Shown in pieces: positions 16,902 to 27,424 of a DNA stretch of 64,000 bases. The stretch is from NCBI GenBank assembly GCA_050018455.1, contig JBEKAA010000017.1, forward strand, positions 1 through 64,000, in the 5' to 3' direction. Position numbers and translations under genes: made by a program. Under the pieces are notes generated by a model. That model ran no database searches and was not told the DNA's origin. It was given only the letters and a program-made list of their open reading frames with translations. The DNA comes from RBG-13-68-16 sp050018455 (GTDB lineage Bacteria; Acidobacteriota; Thermoanaerobaculia; Thermoanaerobaculales; Thermoanaerobaculaceae). The stretch's first letter is position 1. Each line of letters opens with the position of its first letter.

Positions 16902-18054
16902 CGGAGGGCACGACCGGGTTTCGCCAGGCGGCGACCAGCGGCAGGAGTGCCGGTGCGAGCGCCTCGCTCTTCCACTCCCTGCCGAGGCACGCTCGGATCT
17001 CAGCGAGGTCGACCGGCTCCCGGTCGACGACCTGTTCCAGGGCCGCGCGGGATGCCAGGACGCCCGGGTCGAGCTTCAGCTCCTTGGCCAGGAGGTCACG
17101 AACGTCCCGCGCCTGCCGAAGCCGCGCTTCCCGCTCCCGGTCGACCTCGAAGCGGCGGCGCGGACGGCGCGGGGGCGCCTCCGAGGGATGGCCGAGAGTC
17201 CGGAGAATGTCCTGCCCGAAGCGCCGGACGTTCCCCCGCCCGACTCCCGGGGTCGCGGCCAACGCCTCGATGTCGGAGGGCGGGCTCTGGGCAAGGGCGA
17301 GAAGCGCTTCGGCGCGGAGGACCTTGAACGGCGGCACGTCCTGGCCCGCGGCGATCTGTTCGCGCCAGGCGTACAGCGCCGCCAGACGGTCGCGGGCCTC
17401 GCCGGCGAGCCTTCCCGAGCCCTTCACCCGCTCGAACGCCAGCGGGTCGAGTTCGGGCGCCTCCCACCGCACCTCTTCGAGCGCCCGGCACTCCTCGCGC
17501 CACCACGTGAGGCGACCAAGCTCCGCGAGCTTCCCCGCGAGTCTGTCGCGCAACAGGCCGAGGAACGCCGTGTCCCCCGCGGCGTAGGCCAGCAGCTCGG
17601 GTCCGAGCGGCCTCAGTCCCCAGTCCGCGCGCTGATATTTCTTGTCGAGCGCGACGCCGGCCTCACGCTCCACGAGCGCTGCCAGGCCGGTCTGACCCTC
17701 GCCGAGAAGCTGCGCCGCCAGCTGCGTGTCCGCAATGTTCACAGGTCTTGCGCCAAGGTCCCGGTTCATGACGCGGAGGTCGTAGTCGGCGCCGTGCAGG
17801 ATCTTCTCAACGCCGCGGTCTTCCAGGATCTCCAGCAGGGGGCGCAACCCGTCGCGACCGAGGGCCAGCGGATCGAGCACCCAGTGCTCGCCGTCGACCG
17901 AGAGCTGGATCAGGCAGAGCTTGTGATAGTACGAGTGCAGCGAGTCCGACTCGGTGTCGAGGGCGACGGCCCGCGCGGCGGCCGCCCGAAGGCAGGCACG
18001 CCGCACTCCGTCTTCGTCGGCGACGAACGTGGGGCGAAACGCCGGAGGTTCCAT
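16885..18054 (-). CDS. rnd: RNase D-like 3'-5' exonuclease with HRDC domain
   Basis: 389 aa from the ATG at 18054 (MEPPAFRP). The DEDD exonuclease core shows motif I VALDTESDSL, motif II ILHGADYDLRVM and motif III with Tyr/Asp at LLAYAAGDTAFL. An HRDC-type helical domain follows at about 205-290. The C-terminal ~100 residues are Arg-rich and helical. RNase D trims 3' ends of precursor tRNAs and other small RNAs. Length and domain order match Rnd, though these enzymes are often only called ribonuclease D family. Its 3' end overlaps recO by 17 nt. Confidence 0.88.
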   Translation of the reverse strand: MEPPAFRPTFVADEDGVRRACLRAAAARAVALDTESDSLHSYYHKLCLIQLSVDGEHWVLDPLALGRDGLRPLLEILEDRGVEKILHGADYDLRVMNRDLGARPVNIADTQLAAQLLGEGQTGLAALVEREAGVALDKKYQRADWGLRPLGPELLAYAAGDTAFLGLLRDRLAGKLAELGRLTWWREECRALEEVRWEAPELDPLAFERVKGSGRLAGEARDRLAALYAWREQIAAGQDVPPFKVLRAEALLALAQSPPSDIEALAATPGVGRGNVRRFGQDILRTLGHPSEAPPRRPRRRFEVDREREARLRQARDVRDLLAKELKLDPGVLASRAALEQVVDREPVDLAEIRACLGREWKSEALAPALLPLVAAWRNPVVPSDAQPA

Positions 18055-18128
18055 GGCGCACCGGATGCTAGACGCGCAGGCGGTTCCCCGCAAGCTCGAC
18101 CAACGTTCCGCGCAGTCGCGGCGCCAGC

Positions 18129-18848
18129 CTAGAACGCGTCGGCGGGAGCCCGCGGCAGCACGTGGTGGATCTGGACATCGATCGTCTCTCCGGTCTCGGC
18201 GACCCTACGCCTGTGCGCGAAGAACACGCCCGCATGAGCCTGCCAGCCCTCCCACTTCACGGTCATCGTCGCGCCCTTGCGGGTGAGCACGGTCTGCGCC
18301 ACGCGACCTGTAGTGGGGTCGAGCCTGACCTTCCACGATCCGGCCTGCGACTGCACGTCCACCGCCGGGTACGGCGCCCCGGTCTCGCCGGGAACGTCCG
18401 GGAGCGGCTTCACGGTGACGCCCGGGGCGCCCCAGTCGAGGGGGAATGTGAGCCACGACGCATCCTCGCCGAACTTCTGGATCGCGTAGCTCACGGCGTC
18501 GGTGAGTCTTCTTCCGGACAGCCGCTGGCCGTTCTCCCAGGCTCCGCCCGTCTTCGACCCGAGGTCGATCGCCGCGTCCAGCTTTGTCCGGGCCGCGCTC
18601 GCAATCGCCGCCCTGAGGTAACCGTGCGTCCGGTCCCACCGGTAGCCGTAGATCCCCTGCGCACGCCCCTGGGTTGTGACCGTGACCTCGAACTCGAGGT
18701 AACCTACGCCCCGCCAGTTCCGGGCGCCTCCGCAGGCGGCGAGCTGGCCTGCCGGCGTCCGCGGGTCCGGGCCGTCCAAACCAAGGACGCGTGTCGCGGC
18801 GACGAGCAAACCCAAAGCAAGCACCGAGAAACAGCGGTTTGCCGACAT
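18129..18848 (-). CDS. Secreted protein of unknown function
   Basis: 239 aa from the ATG at 18848, preceded by a GGGGGGAAG ribosome site. A signal peptide covers about residues 1-24 (CFSVLALGLLVAATRVLG). The mature part has alternating beta segments such as YLEFEVTVTTQGRAQGIYGY and WKVRLDPTTGRVAQTVL. That pattern resembles outer-membrane lipoprotein-carrier-like beta barrels that test a lipid or sugar cavity, but I cannot assign a family. It lies 74 nt upstream of the RNase D-like gene on the same strand. Confidence 0.7.
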   Translation of the reverse strand: MSANRCFSVLALGLLVAATRVLGLDGPDPRTPAGQLAACGGARNWRGVGYLEFEVTVTTQGRAQGIYGYRWDRTHGYLRAAIASAARTKLDAAIDLGSKTGGAWENGQRLSGRRLTDAVSYAIQKFGEDASWLTFPLDWGAPGVTVKPLPDVPGETGAPYPAVDVQSQAGSWKVRLDPTTGRVAQTVLTRKGATMTVKWEGWQAHAGVFFAHRRRVAETGETIDVQIHHVLPRAPADAF

Positions 18849-19216
18849 CGTCTTCCCCCCAGAATGTGTCCAAAACTGCTTCATCGGCAACCAAACACGG
18901 CAAGCGGAGGCATAACGATTTTACACCAGGGTGCCACGCCATCCCCATCTTCGTTCAAACCCGGTATTCTCGTTCTCATCGCCCCCGAGCATGGTGAACG
19001 GGCCGTGGCGAACCGCTGTCATCGCGAGGAGTACTGCCGCGGGCGGGGCGACGTGGCGATCTCGGGGAAGTGGACGAGACTGCTTCGTCGACCTGTCCCG
19101 CGACAGCGGGATTCGCTCCTCGCAGCGACAGGTGGGTGGGAACGAGACCCCATCCCACCGCCCCCGGGGCGACTACACTGGAACAGTGCCCACGACGACC
19201 ACACCAAGGACCAGCC
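18849..19216. other. Intergenic region with a dispersed repeat fragment
   Basis: This region lies between a divergent pair (secreted protein and methyltransferase). Around 19016-19066 it reads GCTGTCATCGCGAGGAGTAC followed by GGCGACGTGGCGATCTC, a common dispersed repeat type that also resembles the 57-nt units at 21253. No further gene is seen. Confidence 0.5.
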
Positions 19217-20044
19217 ATGCATGACGCCCAGACGCTGCCGATCCTCGGCCGTCACAACCCGCGCCTCCTCCGGCTTCGCCGGATCGCTCAGCGGCAGGAG
19301 CCCGACCTGACGGTCGCCGACGGGCTCAAGCTCGCCGCCGACCTCGCAGTCGCCGGCGTCCCGATCGTCGAGCTGTTCACGGTCCCCGAGCGGCTCGACG
19401 AGGTCAGGAAGAGCCCGGAGCTCCGGACCGTCTGCGAGGCAGGACGCGCCTATCTCATCGACCCGGCCACGGCGTCGAACCTGGCCCCGACCAGGCAGAC
19501 GCAAGGCGTCCTGGCCGTCGTCACCATCCCTTTGGTGCACCTGGGCGCCGAGGGCGTCGTCATCTACCTCGACGGCGTCCAGGACCCCGGTAACGTCGGG
19601 AGCGTCATCCGCTGCGCGGCCGCCTTCGGGGCGGCGGGCGTGGCGTGCTCGCCGGAGTGCGCGGATCCGTTCTCGCCACGCGCGCTGCGCGCGTCGGCGG
19701 GCCACGCTTTGCTGCTGCCGGTGGAAGCGGGCGCGGCTTTCGAACCGCTCGCCGAGAAGACTCGCCTCGCGGGCGGCGAGGTCGCCGGCACGGCGGGCCA
19801 CGGTGGCGTCCCCCTCGCGCGCTGGCGTCCCCGCCTCCCCCTCCTGCTCGCGCTAGGGAACGAGGGACAGGGTCTCTCCGAGGAGATCCGCGCCGCCTGC
19901 AAACGGCACGTGACAGTGCCGTTGACCGGCGGCGTCGACTCGCTCAACGTCGCCGTCACCGCGGGCGTGATCCTGGGGTCCCTGGCGGGGGTTGCCGGGT
20001 CACCTATACTTGATTTTCGGGGTCATGAGGGGAGGCCGCGATGA
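19217..20044 (+). CDS. SpoU/TrmH-family RNA 2'-O-methyltransferase
   Basis: 275 aa from the ATG at 19217, which has AGGA 8 nt upstream; the frame extends further 5' without support. The N-terminal substrate-binding domain (ADGLKLAADLAVAGVPIVEL) is followed by the SPOUT knot with its three motifs: DGVQDPGNVGSVIRCAAAFG, LLLALGNEGQGLSEE and VPLTGGVDSLNVAVTAGV. It methylates a ribose 2'-OH in rRNA or tRNA using S-adenosylmethionine; the exact nucleotide is unknown. The stop overlaps the next gene's start as ATGA, so the two are translationally coupled. Confidence 0.93.
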   Translation: MHDAQTLPILGRHNPRLLRLRRIAQRQEPDLTVADGLKLAADLAVAGVPIVELFTVPERLDEVRKSPELRTVCEAGRAYLIDPATASNLAPTRQTQGVLAVVTIPLVHLGAEGVVIYLDGVQDPGNVGSVIRCAAAFGAAGVACSPECADPFSPRALRASAGHALLLPVEAGAAFEPLAEKTRLAGGEVAGTAGHGGVPLARWRPRLPLLLALGNEGQGLSEEIRAACKRHVTVPLTGGVDSLNVAVTAGVILGSLAGVAGSPILDFRGHEGRPR

Positions 20045-21165
20045 TTCGACATCGTGACGTCGAGCAACTCCAGCAACTCTCGCAGGCGCCCGGCAAGACG
20101 CTGACCGTCTACCTGGACGTGGACCAGACCAACGCGGCGAACCGCAAGCGCCAGTTCGAAACGCACCTCAAGGACCTCCTCAAGCAACTGCGGGCCTCGC
20201 ACCCCGACGACGAGGAGCTGGCTCTGACCTGCAGCGAGGTCGAAGACATCGCCAAGCGCATCGAGCCGACCGGCAAGACCCTGGTGCTCGCCAGGCACCG
20301 CAGGCTCGGGGTCACGTTCCGGAAGGTCATCCGCATCGCCCTGCCGTCGTTCTCCTACTGGAGCAACGGCGCCTTCCTCCGTCCGCTCATCGAGGCGCTC
20401 GACGAGCACGAGCGGTTCGGCATCGTCCTCGTGGACCAGAAGCGCGCGCGGCTGTTCACCGTCTTCCTCGGCGACATCGAGGAGCACAAGGACCTCATCT
20501 CCCAGATCCCGCCGCGCCCCGACGCGCCGACCGCGGACAAGCTGCGCTCGCAGTCGAAGATGGAGCGCCACCACGACGAGAGCGTCTCCACGCACGTCCG
20601 GCTCGTGGCCGGCGAGATCTCCCGCCTGATGGAGCACCTCGAGGTGGACCGCCTGATCATCGGCGGCAACGTGGGCGTCGCCTCCGAGCTGGCCCGCGCG
20701 CTCCCCAAGCGCCTCCGCGGCAGGCTGATCGAGGTGCTGCCGATCCCCCTCACCGCGAGCACCGACGACATCCTGGCTCGCGCGAGCGACGTCCAGATGC
20801 GGCTGGAGCGCGCCGAGGAGCTCGAGGTCGTCCGGGAGCTGCTCAAGGAGGTGCGCAAGGGAGGGCGGGCGGTGGCGGGTCTGTCGGCCACGCTCGAGGC
20901 GATCAACGAGGGGCGGGTGTGGAAGCTCGTCTACCTCCAGGGCATCGCGCTGGAGGGCGGCGCGTGCGACCACTGCAACATGCTCTTCGACCCGGCCGAC
21001 GAGCGTTGCCCGGTGTGCGGCAACAAGGTCGCGGCCGAGCAGCACATGGTCGACCGGATGGCGCGGGCCGTCCTCGAGCGCGGCGGGCACGTCGAGATGG
21101 TCGACGGCCCCGCCGCCGAGGCGCTTCGCTCGGTCGCCGAGGTCGCCGCGTTAATGCACTCCTGA
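20041..21165 (+). CDS. Bacterial eRF1/aRF1-like protein (baeRF family)
   Basis: 374 aa. The layout matches bacterial archaeo-eukaryotic release factor homologues: an N-terminal segment LTVYLDVDQTN, an RNase H-fold middle domain (FGIVLVDQKRARLFTVFLGD), and a C-terminal L7Ae-like domain (RLIIGGNVGVASELARAL) with a zinc ribbon CDHCN...CPVC. At the position of the catalytic GGQ loop it has KLRSQSKMERHHDE, keeping SQ but not GGQ, so peptide release in the classical way is doubtful. Members are thought to act on stalled or hibernating ribosomes. The overlap with the RNA methyltransferase links it to ribosome function. Confidence 0.8.
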   Translation: MIRHRDVEQLQQLSQAPGKTLTVYLDVDQTNAANRKRQFETHLKDLLKQLRASHPDDEELALTCSEVEDIAKRIEPTGKTLVLARHRRLGVTFRKVIRIALPSFSYWSNGAFLRPLIEALDEHERFGIVLVDQKRARLFTVFLGDIEEHKDLISQIPPRPDAPTADKLRSQSKMERHHDESVSTHVRLVAGEISRLMEHLEVDRLIIGGNVGVASELARALPKRLRGRLIEVLPIPLTASTDDILARASDVQMRLERAEELEVVRELLKEVRKGGRAVAGLSATLEAINEGRVWKLVYLQGIALEGGACDHCNMLFDPADERCPVCGNKVAAEQHMVDRMARAVLERGGHVEMVDGPAAEALRSVAEVAALMHS

Positions 21166-21252
21166 GCCTCGCCGGAGGAACCACGAGATCCCGCGAGGAG
21201 GTCGCTGCTGACGCCGATACCAACCGTCACCCCGAGCGGTGCGGACGCTTGG

Positions 21253-21420
21253 TGTCATCCTGAGCGACGCTGCATGCGCCGCGAACGACGTGGCGGACTC
21301 ACCAAACGCTGTCATCTTGAGGAGTACCGCAAGCACCACGAACGACTTGGCCGACTCAGAAATCGCTGTCATCCTGAGAGGTGGCGCAGGCACGACGAAA
21401 GATCTCCAGGAACCCGCAGG
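21253..21420 (+). repeat. Three tandem 57-nt repeat units
   Basis: TGTCATC begins at 21253, 21310 and 21367, a period of exactly 57 nt. Each diverged unit continues with CTGAG or TTGAG, a GC-rich CGCAGGC-like part and ACGAACGAC. As 57 is a multiple of three, one frame encodes a 19-residue peptide repeat with core AVILR, but no start signal supports translation. It lies just upstream of tRNA-Leu. Confidence 0.8.
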
Positions 21421-21446
21421 TTTCTCGTACTCGCGAGTTTGAGCGC

Positions 21447-21531
21447 GCCGGAGTGGCGAAACGGTAGACGCAGGGGACTTAAAATCCCCGGGGCTGCAAA
21501 GCCCGTGAGGGTTCAAATCCCTCCTCCGGCA
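21447..21531 (+). tRNA. tRNA-Leu (anticodon UAA)
   Basis: The acceptor stem GCCGGAG (21447-21453) pairs with CTCCGGC (21524-21530), discriminator A. The anticodon stem GGGGA/TCCCC encloses the loop CTTAAAA, so the anticodon is TAA, decoding UUA and (by wobble) UUG. A long variable arm (GGGGCTGCAAAGCCC) marks a class II tRNA, and the T-loop GTTCAAATC is intact. The 3' CCA is not encoded. Confidence 0.97.
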
Positions 21532-21542
21532 TAACTTATAAG

Positions 21543-21569
21543 CCAGGCTGAAAATGCTCTCCAGCCTGG
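21543..21569 (+). terminator. Hairpin downstream of tRNA-Leu
   Basis: CCAGGCTG at 21543-21550 pairs with CAGCCTGG at 21562-21569 around an 11-nt loop, 12 nt after the tRNA. No clear T-tract follows, so it may end or process the tRNA transcript. Confidence 0.4.
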
Positions 21570-21749
21570 GGTCTAACTGGGGTCAAGTGCTCGAGGATTC
21601 GCGTCGACACATAGTCCGGTGTCTCCCCCGCCCCGCGCGCCGCTGCCGCCCCGGCTGTGCTGACGCGGAGGGGGTCCCATCCTCCCCCTTGTGAGATCGC
21701 CCGTCTTGGAGCCGACTGTCTCCTCCACCCTGCCTCGTGCAACTCGCCG

Positions 21750-21755
21750 TACAAT
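21750..21755 (+). promoter_or_regulatory. Possible -10 box of the Ser/Thr kinase gene
   Basis: TACAAT sits 21 nt before the kinase ATG in an otherwise GC-rich stretch. No good -35 partner is seen, and the leader would be very short; AGGAG lies between it and the start. Confidence 0.35.
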
Positions 21756-21776
21756 CTCAACCAGGAGATCAGAAGA

Positions 21777-24361
<2,585 letters not shown>

Positions 24362-24365
<4 letters not shown>

Positions 24366-24442
24366 CGCTCGTGGTCGGTTCACGCCTCGGGCCCTACGAG
24401 ATCGTCGCCCCAACCGGCGCGGGCGGAATGGGGAGGAATTAA
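24362..24442 (+). pseudogene. Truncated N-terminus of a second Ser/Thr kinase
   Basis: A GTG overlapping the kinase stop opens a 26-codon frame reading GSRLGPYEIVAPTGAGGMG, then RN and stop. This is the exact N-terminal signature of the upstream kinase family, cut right after the glycine loop. The rest of that gene is gone, and a small secreted-protein gene follows at once. It looks like a deletion relic of a tandem kinase pair. Confidence 0.8.
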
Positions 24443-24786
24443 TGAAGACGACGGTTGCGGTCCTCACGGTTTTGGTGGCTGTCACGGTCGGAGCGTGGGG
24501 CTACGCCTGCGAGGTCCACGCCAGCGTTCAGAACTACGTCATCGGCCAGTTGAACACCGTCCATGTCGTGTTCGCCATCGACGCGCAATGTGGGGGCAAC
24601 CACGGGTGTGGCGGAACACTCGCCTACGTGGTCACAACAAAGTTCAACAACGCAGCACGACGCTATGAGGGCAGCAGTTCATGGCACACAACCCAGTCAG
24701 GCTCCGCGACTGCTGAGGGCGACGTCCGAATGCTTCCGTCCGAAGAAGTGGTCAGCGTATACGTCAAATCAGTAACGTGCGAGTAG
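24442..24786 (+). CDS. Small secreted cysteine-containing protein
   Basis: 114 aa with a strong GGAGGAATTA ribosome site. A signal peptide occupies about residues 1-22 (VAVLTVLVAVTVGAWGYA). The mature protein has four cysteines, including a CGGNHGCGG loop, and alternating hydrophobic beta segments; disulfides in the periplasm are likely. I recognise no family. Its start overlaps the stop of the kinase relic, so it may once have been cotranscribed with the lost kinase, perhaps as a secreted partner; that is speculation. Confidence 0.65.
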   Translation: MKTTVAVLTVLVAVTVGAWGYACEVHASVQNYVIGQLNTVHVVFAIDAQCGGNHGCGGTLAYVVTTKFNNAARRYEGSSSWHTTQSGSATAEGDVRMLPSEEVVSVYVKSVTCE

Positions 24787-24976
24787 TGCGCGGTCGTAAG
24801 CGCAAGGTTGTCTCGGAACGGGACCCAGTCCCCACCGTTCAGCCTCGCTGCCCGTGGTGCGGCGCCCCGATGCGCGAACGTGACCGCTCGAGCTCGCCCG
24901 CCTTCACGTCCCCTCCCGCGACTGGTCAGCCTTGACGTGCGACCGATGCGAGCGGGCGGCGAGGGTCCAAATTTGA
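24786..24976 (+). pseudogene. Frameshifted small zinc-ribbon gene (putative)
   Basis: One frame from a GTG at 24786 encodes PRCPWCGAPM and then stops. A second frame 3' of it encodes LTCDRCERAARVQI and stops at 24976. The two Cys-X2-Cys knuckles, 89 nt apart and in different frames, would make one four-cysteine zinc ribbon if a single frameshift were undone. The family is unknown. The evidence is limited to this pattern. Confidence 0.35.
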
Positions 24977-25004
24977 AGCGATGGCCCCGTTCCCTCCTCT
25001 CCCC

Positions 25005-25028
25005 AGCTCAAGACGGGCTACGGCGAGG
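25005..25028 (+). repeat. 24-bp inverted repeat, left copy
   Basis: AGCTCAAGACGGGCTACGGC and the next four bases (AGG end) recur as a perfect reverse complement at 29872-29895. The two copies bracket a 4.9-kb block holding the hydrolase, amidohydrolase and isoaspartyl peptidase genes. Confidence 0.85.
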
Positions 25029-25100
25029 TGTCACCAACGGTTCGACTTCCCTTGCCGCCAGTGGTACTTTTCCCGTCTTGGCCCCTCTCGGGAGGAAACG

Positions 25101-26831
25101 ATGTCACTTCGAATCAGCCGCCGGGAATTACTGAACCGGGGAGCGTGCGCCGCTTCGGTGATGGTGGCCAGCCGATTCCTGACCACCGAGGCCTACGCGC
25201 GACCTTACCGCGGATACCAGGCTGGTTTTGACCCCCTCGACAGGTACATCGAGCGGTACATGCGCGACATGAATGCACCAGGAATGACTATGGTCGTGGC
25301 CGACCGCGACGGGGTTCAGAGGGTGGCAACCTATGGATTCAGCGATCGGGACCTCAAGGCGCCGGTGAAAGAGCAGGAATTGTTCCAAATCGGCTCCATC
25401 AGCAAGTCGTTCGCGGCCATTTGTGCGCTCCAACTCAGCGAGGAGGGCAAGCTCGACCTGCACCGGCCGATCACCGAGTATCTGCCCTGGTTTCGCATCG
25501 AATCATCCTACCCGCCGATCACCACGCACCACGTGCTGACGCATTCGAGCGGGTTGCCGGGTGGTGGGCCGGTCTTCCTATCCGATCCGGCGGCAAGACA
25601 TCGCGCCACCTACGCGCCGGGACAGTACTTCCATTACAACAACATGTGCTTTGAGTTGCTGGGATTTCTGGTGTGGACTCTCGACGGCCGGCCGGCGCCC
25701 GAGGCAATCCGGGCGCGCATCTTCGAACCGTTGGGAATGACTGCCAGCGCGCCGGCGATCTCGTTCGACATCCGCGCCCGATCCGCGAAAAGCTACGCTG
25801 CCTTCCTGCCCGATCGGCCCTACGGGCGATACGACCGGCTCTGCGAGGCTCCCGCCATCGTCCTAACGGCGGCTTCGGGCTGCATCGCGGCCACGGCGCA
25901 CGACATGGGACTGTACCTCCAGATGCTGGCGAACCACGGCCGCGGACCGAAGGGGAGGCTGCTTTCGGAGGAGAGCTTCGCGCTCTTCTCGAAGCCGCAC
26001 ATCAAGGCGGAGGAGTTCGGACCGACCGCCAGTTACGGTTACGGAATTGCCGTGGACACACTCGACGGACACCAAATCGTTCGGCACACCGGGGGCATGG
26101 TTTCTTTTGCGTCCGCGCTGCACGTGGATATCGATGAGGGCGTGGGAGCCTTCGCCTCCATCAACGCCATGCAAGGCTACCGCCCGAATCCACCCGTGCA
26201 ATACGCCATCCAGCTCATGCGGGCGCAGCGCGAGGGCAAACCGCTGCCGTCCGCTCCGCCACTGCATCCGCCGGCCACCATCGAAAGCGCCGGTGAGTAT
26301 GCAGGAACCTATCAAAGTCGCGACGGCGCCCGGCTGGAATTCGTCGCCGAGGGATCAAGGCTGTCCTTGATCCATAAGGCGGAGCGCGTGCCTGTCGAAA
26401 CTGTGAACGGCGGCCCGGGCTGGATCGCGCGCCATCCCGATTTCGAGCGATTTGCGCTGGTGTTTGCCCGGGCCGACGAAAAAGACCCCAAGAGCGCCGT
26501 AGTCGAGGTGGGATGGGGACCGGACTGGTACGTCAACTCCAGGTATTCGGGGCCGAGAGAGTTTGATTATCCCAAAGTGTGGGAGAGCTACGTCGGCCAC
26601 TATCGCAATGACAGTCCGTGGCTAGGCAGCACCCGCATCGTGCTGCGCAAGGGCGTGCTTATGGTGGATGGGGTGGTGCCCCTGGCGCCCCTGGCGGAGG
26701 CAGATGGCATGTTCTACCTGCGCGATGAGGAGCACAGCCCGGAGTGGGTCCGCTTCGGCGCGATCGTGAACGGCAAGGCGATGCACGCCAAGTTCTCAGG
26801 CGAGGACCTGTGGAGGGTGGCGGCGGAATAG
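25101..26831 (+). CDS. Secreted serine beta-lactamase-like hydrolase
   Basis: 576 aa from the ATG at 25101, with GGGAGGAAAC upstream. The N-terminus MSLRISRRELLNRG followed by a hydrophobic stretch looks like a Tat signal with SRREL. The class C beta-lactamase/DD-peptidase fold shows Ser-X-X-Lys in GSISKSF (about residue 101), Tyr-X-Asn in YFHYNNMCFE and a HTGG motif near 333. The C-terminal ~150 residues form an extra beta domain common in this esterase/peptidase family. The likely substrate is an ester, amide or D-amino-acid peptide in the periplasm; antibiotic resistance cannot be inferred. It is the first gene of the bracketed cassette. Confidence 0.85.
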   Translation: MSLRISRRELLNRGACAASVMVASRFLTTEAYARPYRGYQAGFDPLDRYIERYMRDMNAPGMTMVVADRDGVQRVATYGFSDRDLKAPVKEQELFQIGSISKSFAAICALQLSEEGKLDLHRPITEYLPWFRIESSYPPITTHHVLTHSSGLPGGGPVFLSDPAARHRATYAPGQYFHYNNMCFELLGFLVWTLDGRPAPEAIRARIFEPLGMTASAPAISFDIRARSAKSYAAFLPDRPYGRYDRLCEAPAIVLTAASGCIAATAHDMGLYLQMLANHGRGPKGRLLSEESFALFSKPHIKAEEFGPTASYGYGIAVDTLDGHQIVRHTGGMVSFASALHVDIDEGVGAFASINAMQGYRPNPPVQYAIQLMRAQREGKPLPSAPPLHPPATIESAGEYAGTYQSRDGARLEFVAEGSRLSLIHKAERVPVETVNGGPGWIARHPDFERFALVFARADEKDPKSAVVEVGWGPDWYVNSRYSGPREFDYPKVWESYVGHYRNDSPWLGSTRIVLRKGVLMVDGVVPLAPLAEADGMFYLRDEEHSPEWVRFGAIVNGKAMHAKFSGEDLWRVAAE

Positions 26832-27424
26832 TGAGTGACTGTCGCGGGAGTGGCTCGATGTGGCTGTTGGTCGTCTGTACCGCGCCAACCTCACGCAGGC
26901 GCGCGACCTGCCCGCAGTTGTGGACGGGGGGGCCACCTGGGCGATCTGCCACCGGGCGCAACCCTGCCCACGGACACTCCTCTTCGAGAGGACGGCTAGC
27001 GCGACGGCTGCGATTGCCGGGAGGGATGCCCTCAGTCGGCTCATATCGACTCTCCACTTGATCTTGTGTACGGGCCGTAAGATCTCGACGTTGCCCGTCT
27101 GACCCGCCTGGCCGCGTACCTTCCCGCTTGGTGTAGGTCCTCTCACCGGGGCGGAGTCGTGGCTCCTGGGGCCTCGCAGCGAGGGGTCGAGTATTCGCCG
27201 CTTCTGCCGTATGGCGATGGTCGTCGGGTCGCTGGTGATGTTGTCGATCACCGAGGCGAACCCGACTAGTGCCCTTGCTGTCAACCCACAAGGTTGGGTT
27301 GTTGGGCGCGGTATGACCGGCACCGGCGCGTACCCTCTCGGCCAGTACCTCGCCACTTGGTGAGATCCGCCGAATTGAACAGTAGTCCCCGCCCCTACCC
27401 GGCCCGCGTGCTAGCATTTCGCCC
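26832..27424. other. 593-nt gene-poor gap
   Basis: No intact gene is seen. It contains the decayed domain fragment at 27170-27310 (minus strand) and a 22-nt motif (27233-27254) repeated at 33101. The rest shows frames without start signals or family resemblance. Confidence 0.5.
27170..27310 (-). pseudogene. Fragment of a secreted-protein C-terminal domain
   Basis: The minus strand reads ALVGFASVIDNITSDPTTIA and then loses sense. The same peptide pattern (AFASVFDDLTNDPTTVAM) ends the broken FG-GAP gene at 50.7 kb, and a shorter piece (SVIDNIT) occurs at 33.1 kb. These look like relics of one family of exported Acidobacteriota proteins; that origin is inferred. Confidence 0.5.

Noticed and set aside
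25101..26831. Antibiotic-resistance beta-lactamase
   Set aside because: The SxxK/YxN fold also covers esterases and DD-peptidases; the length and extra C-terminal domain do not fit a dedicated resistance enzyme.
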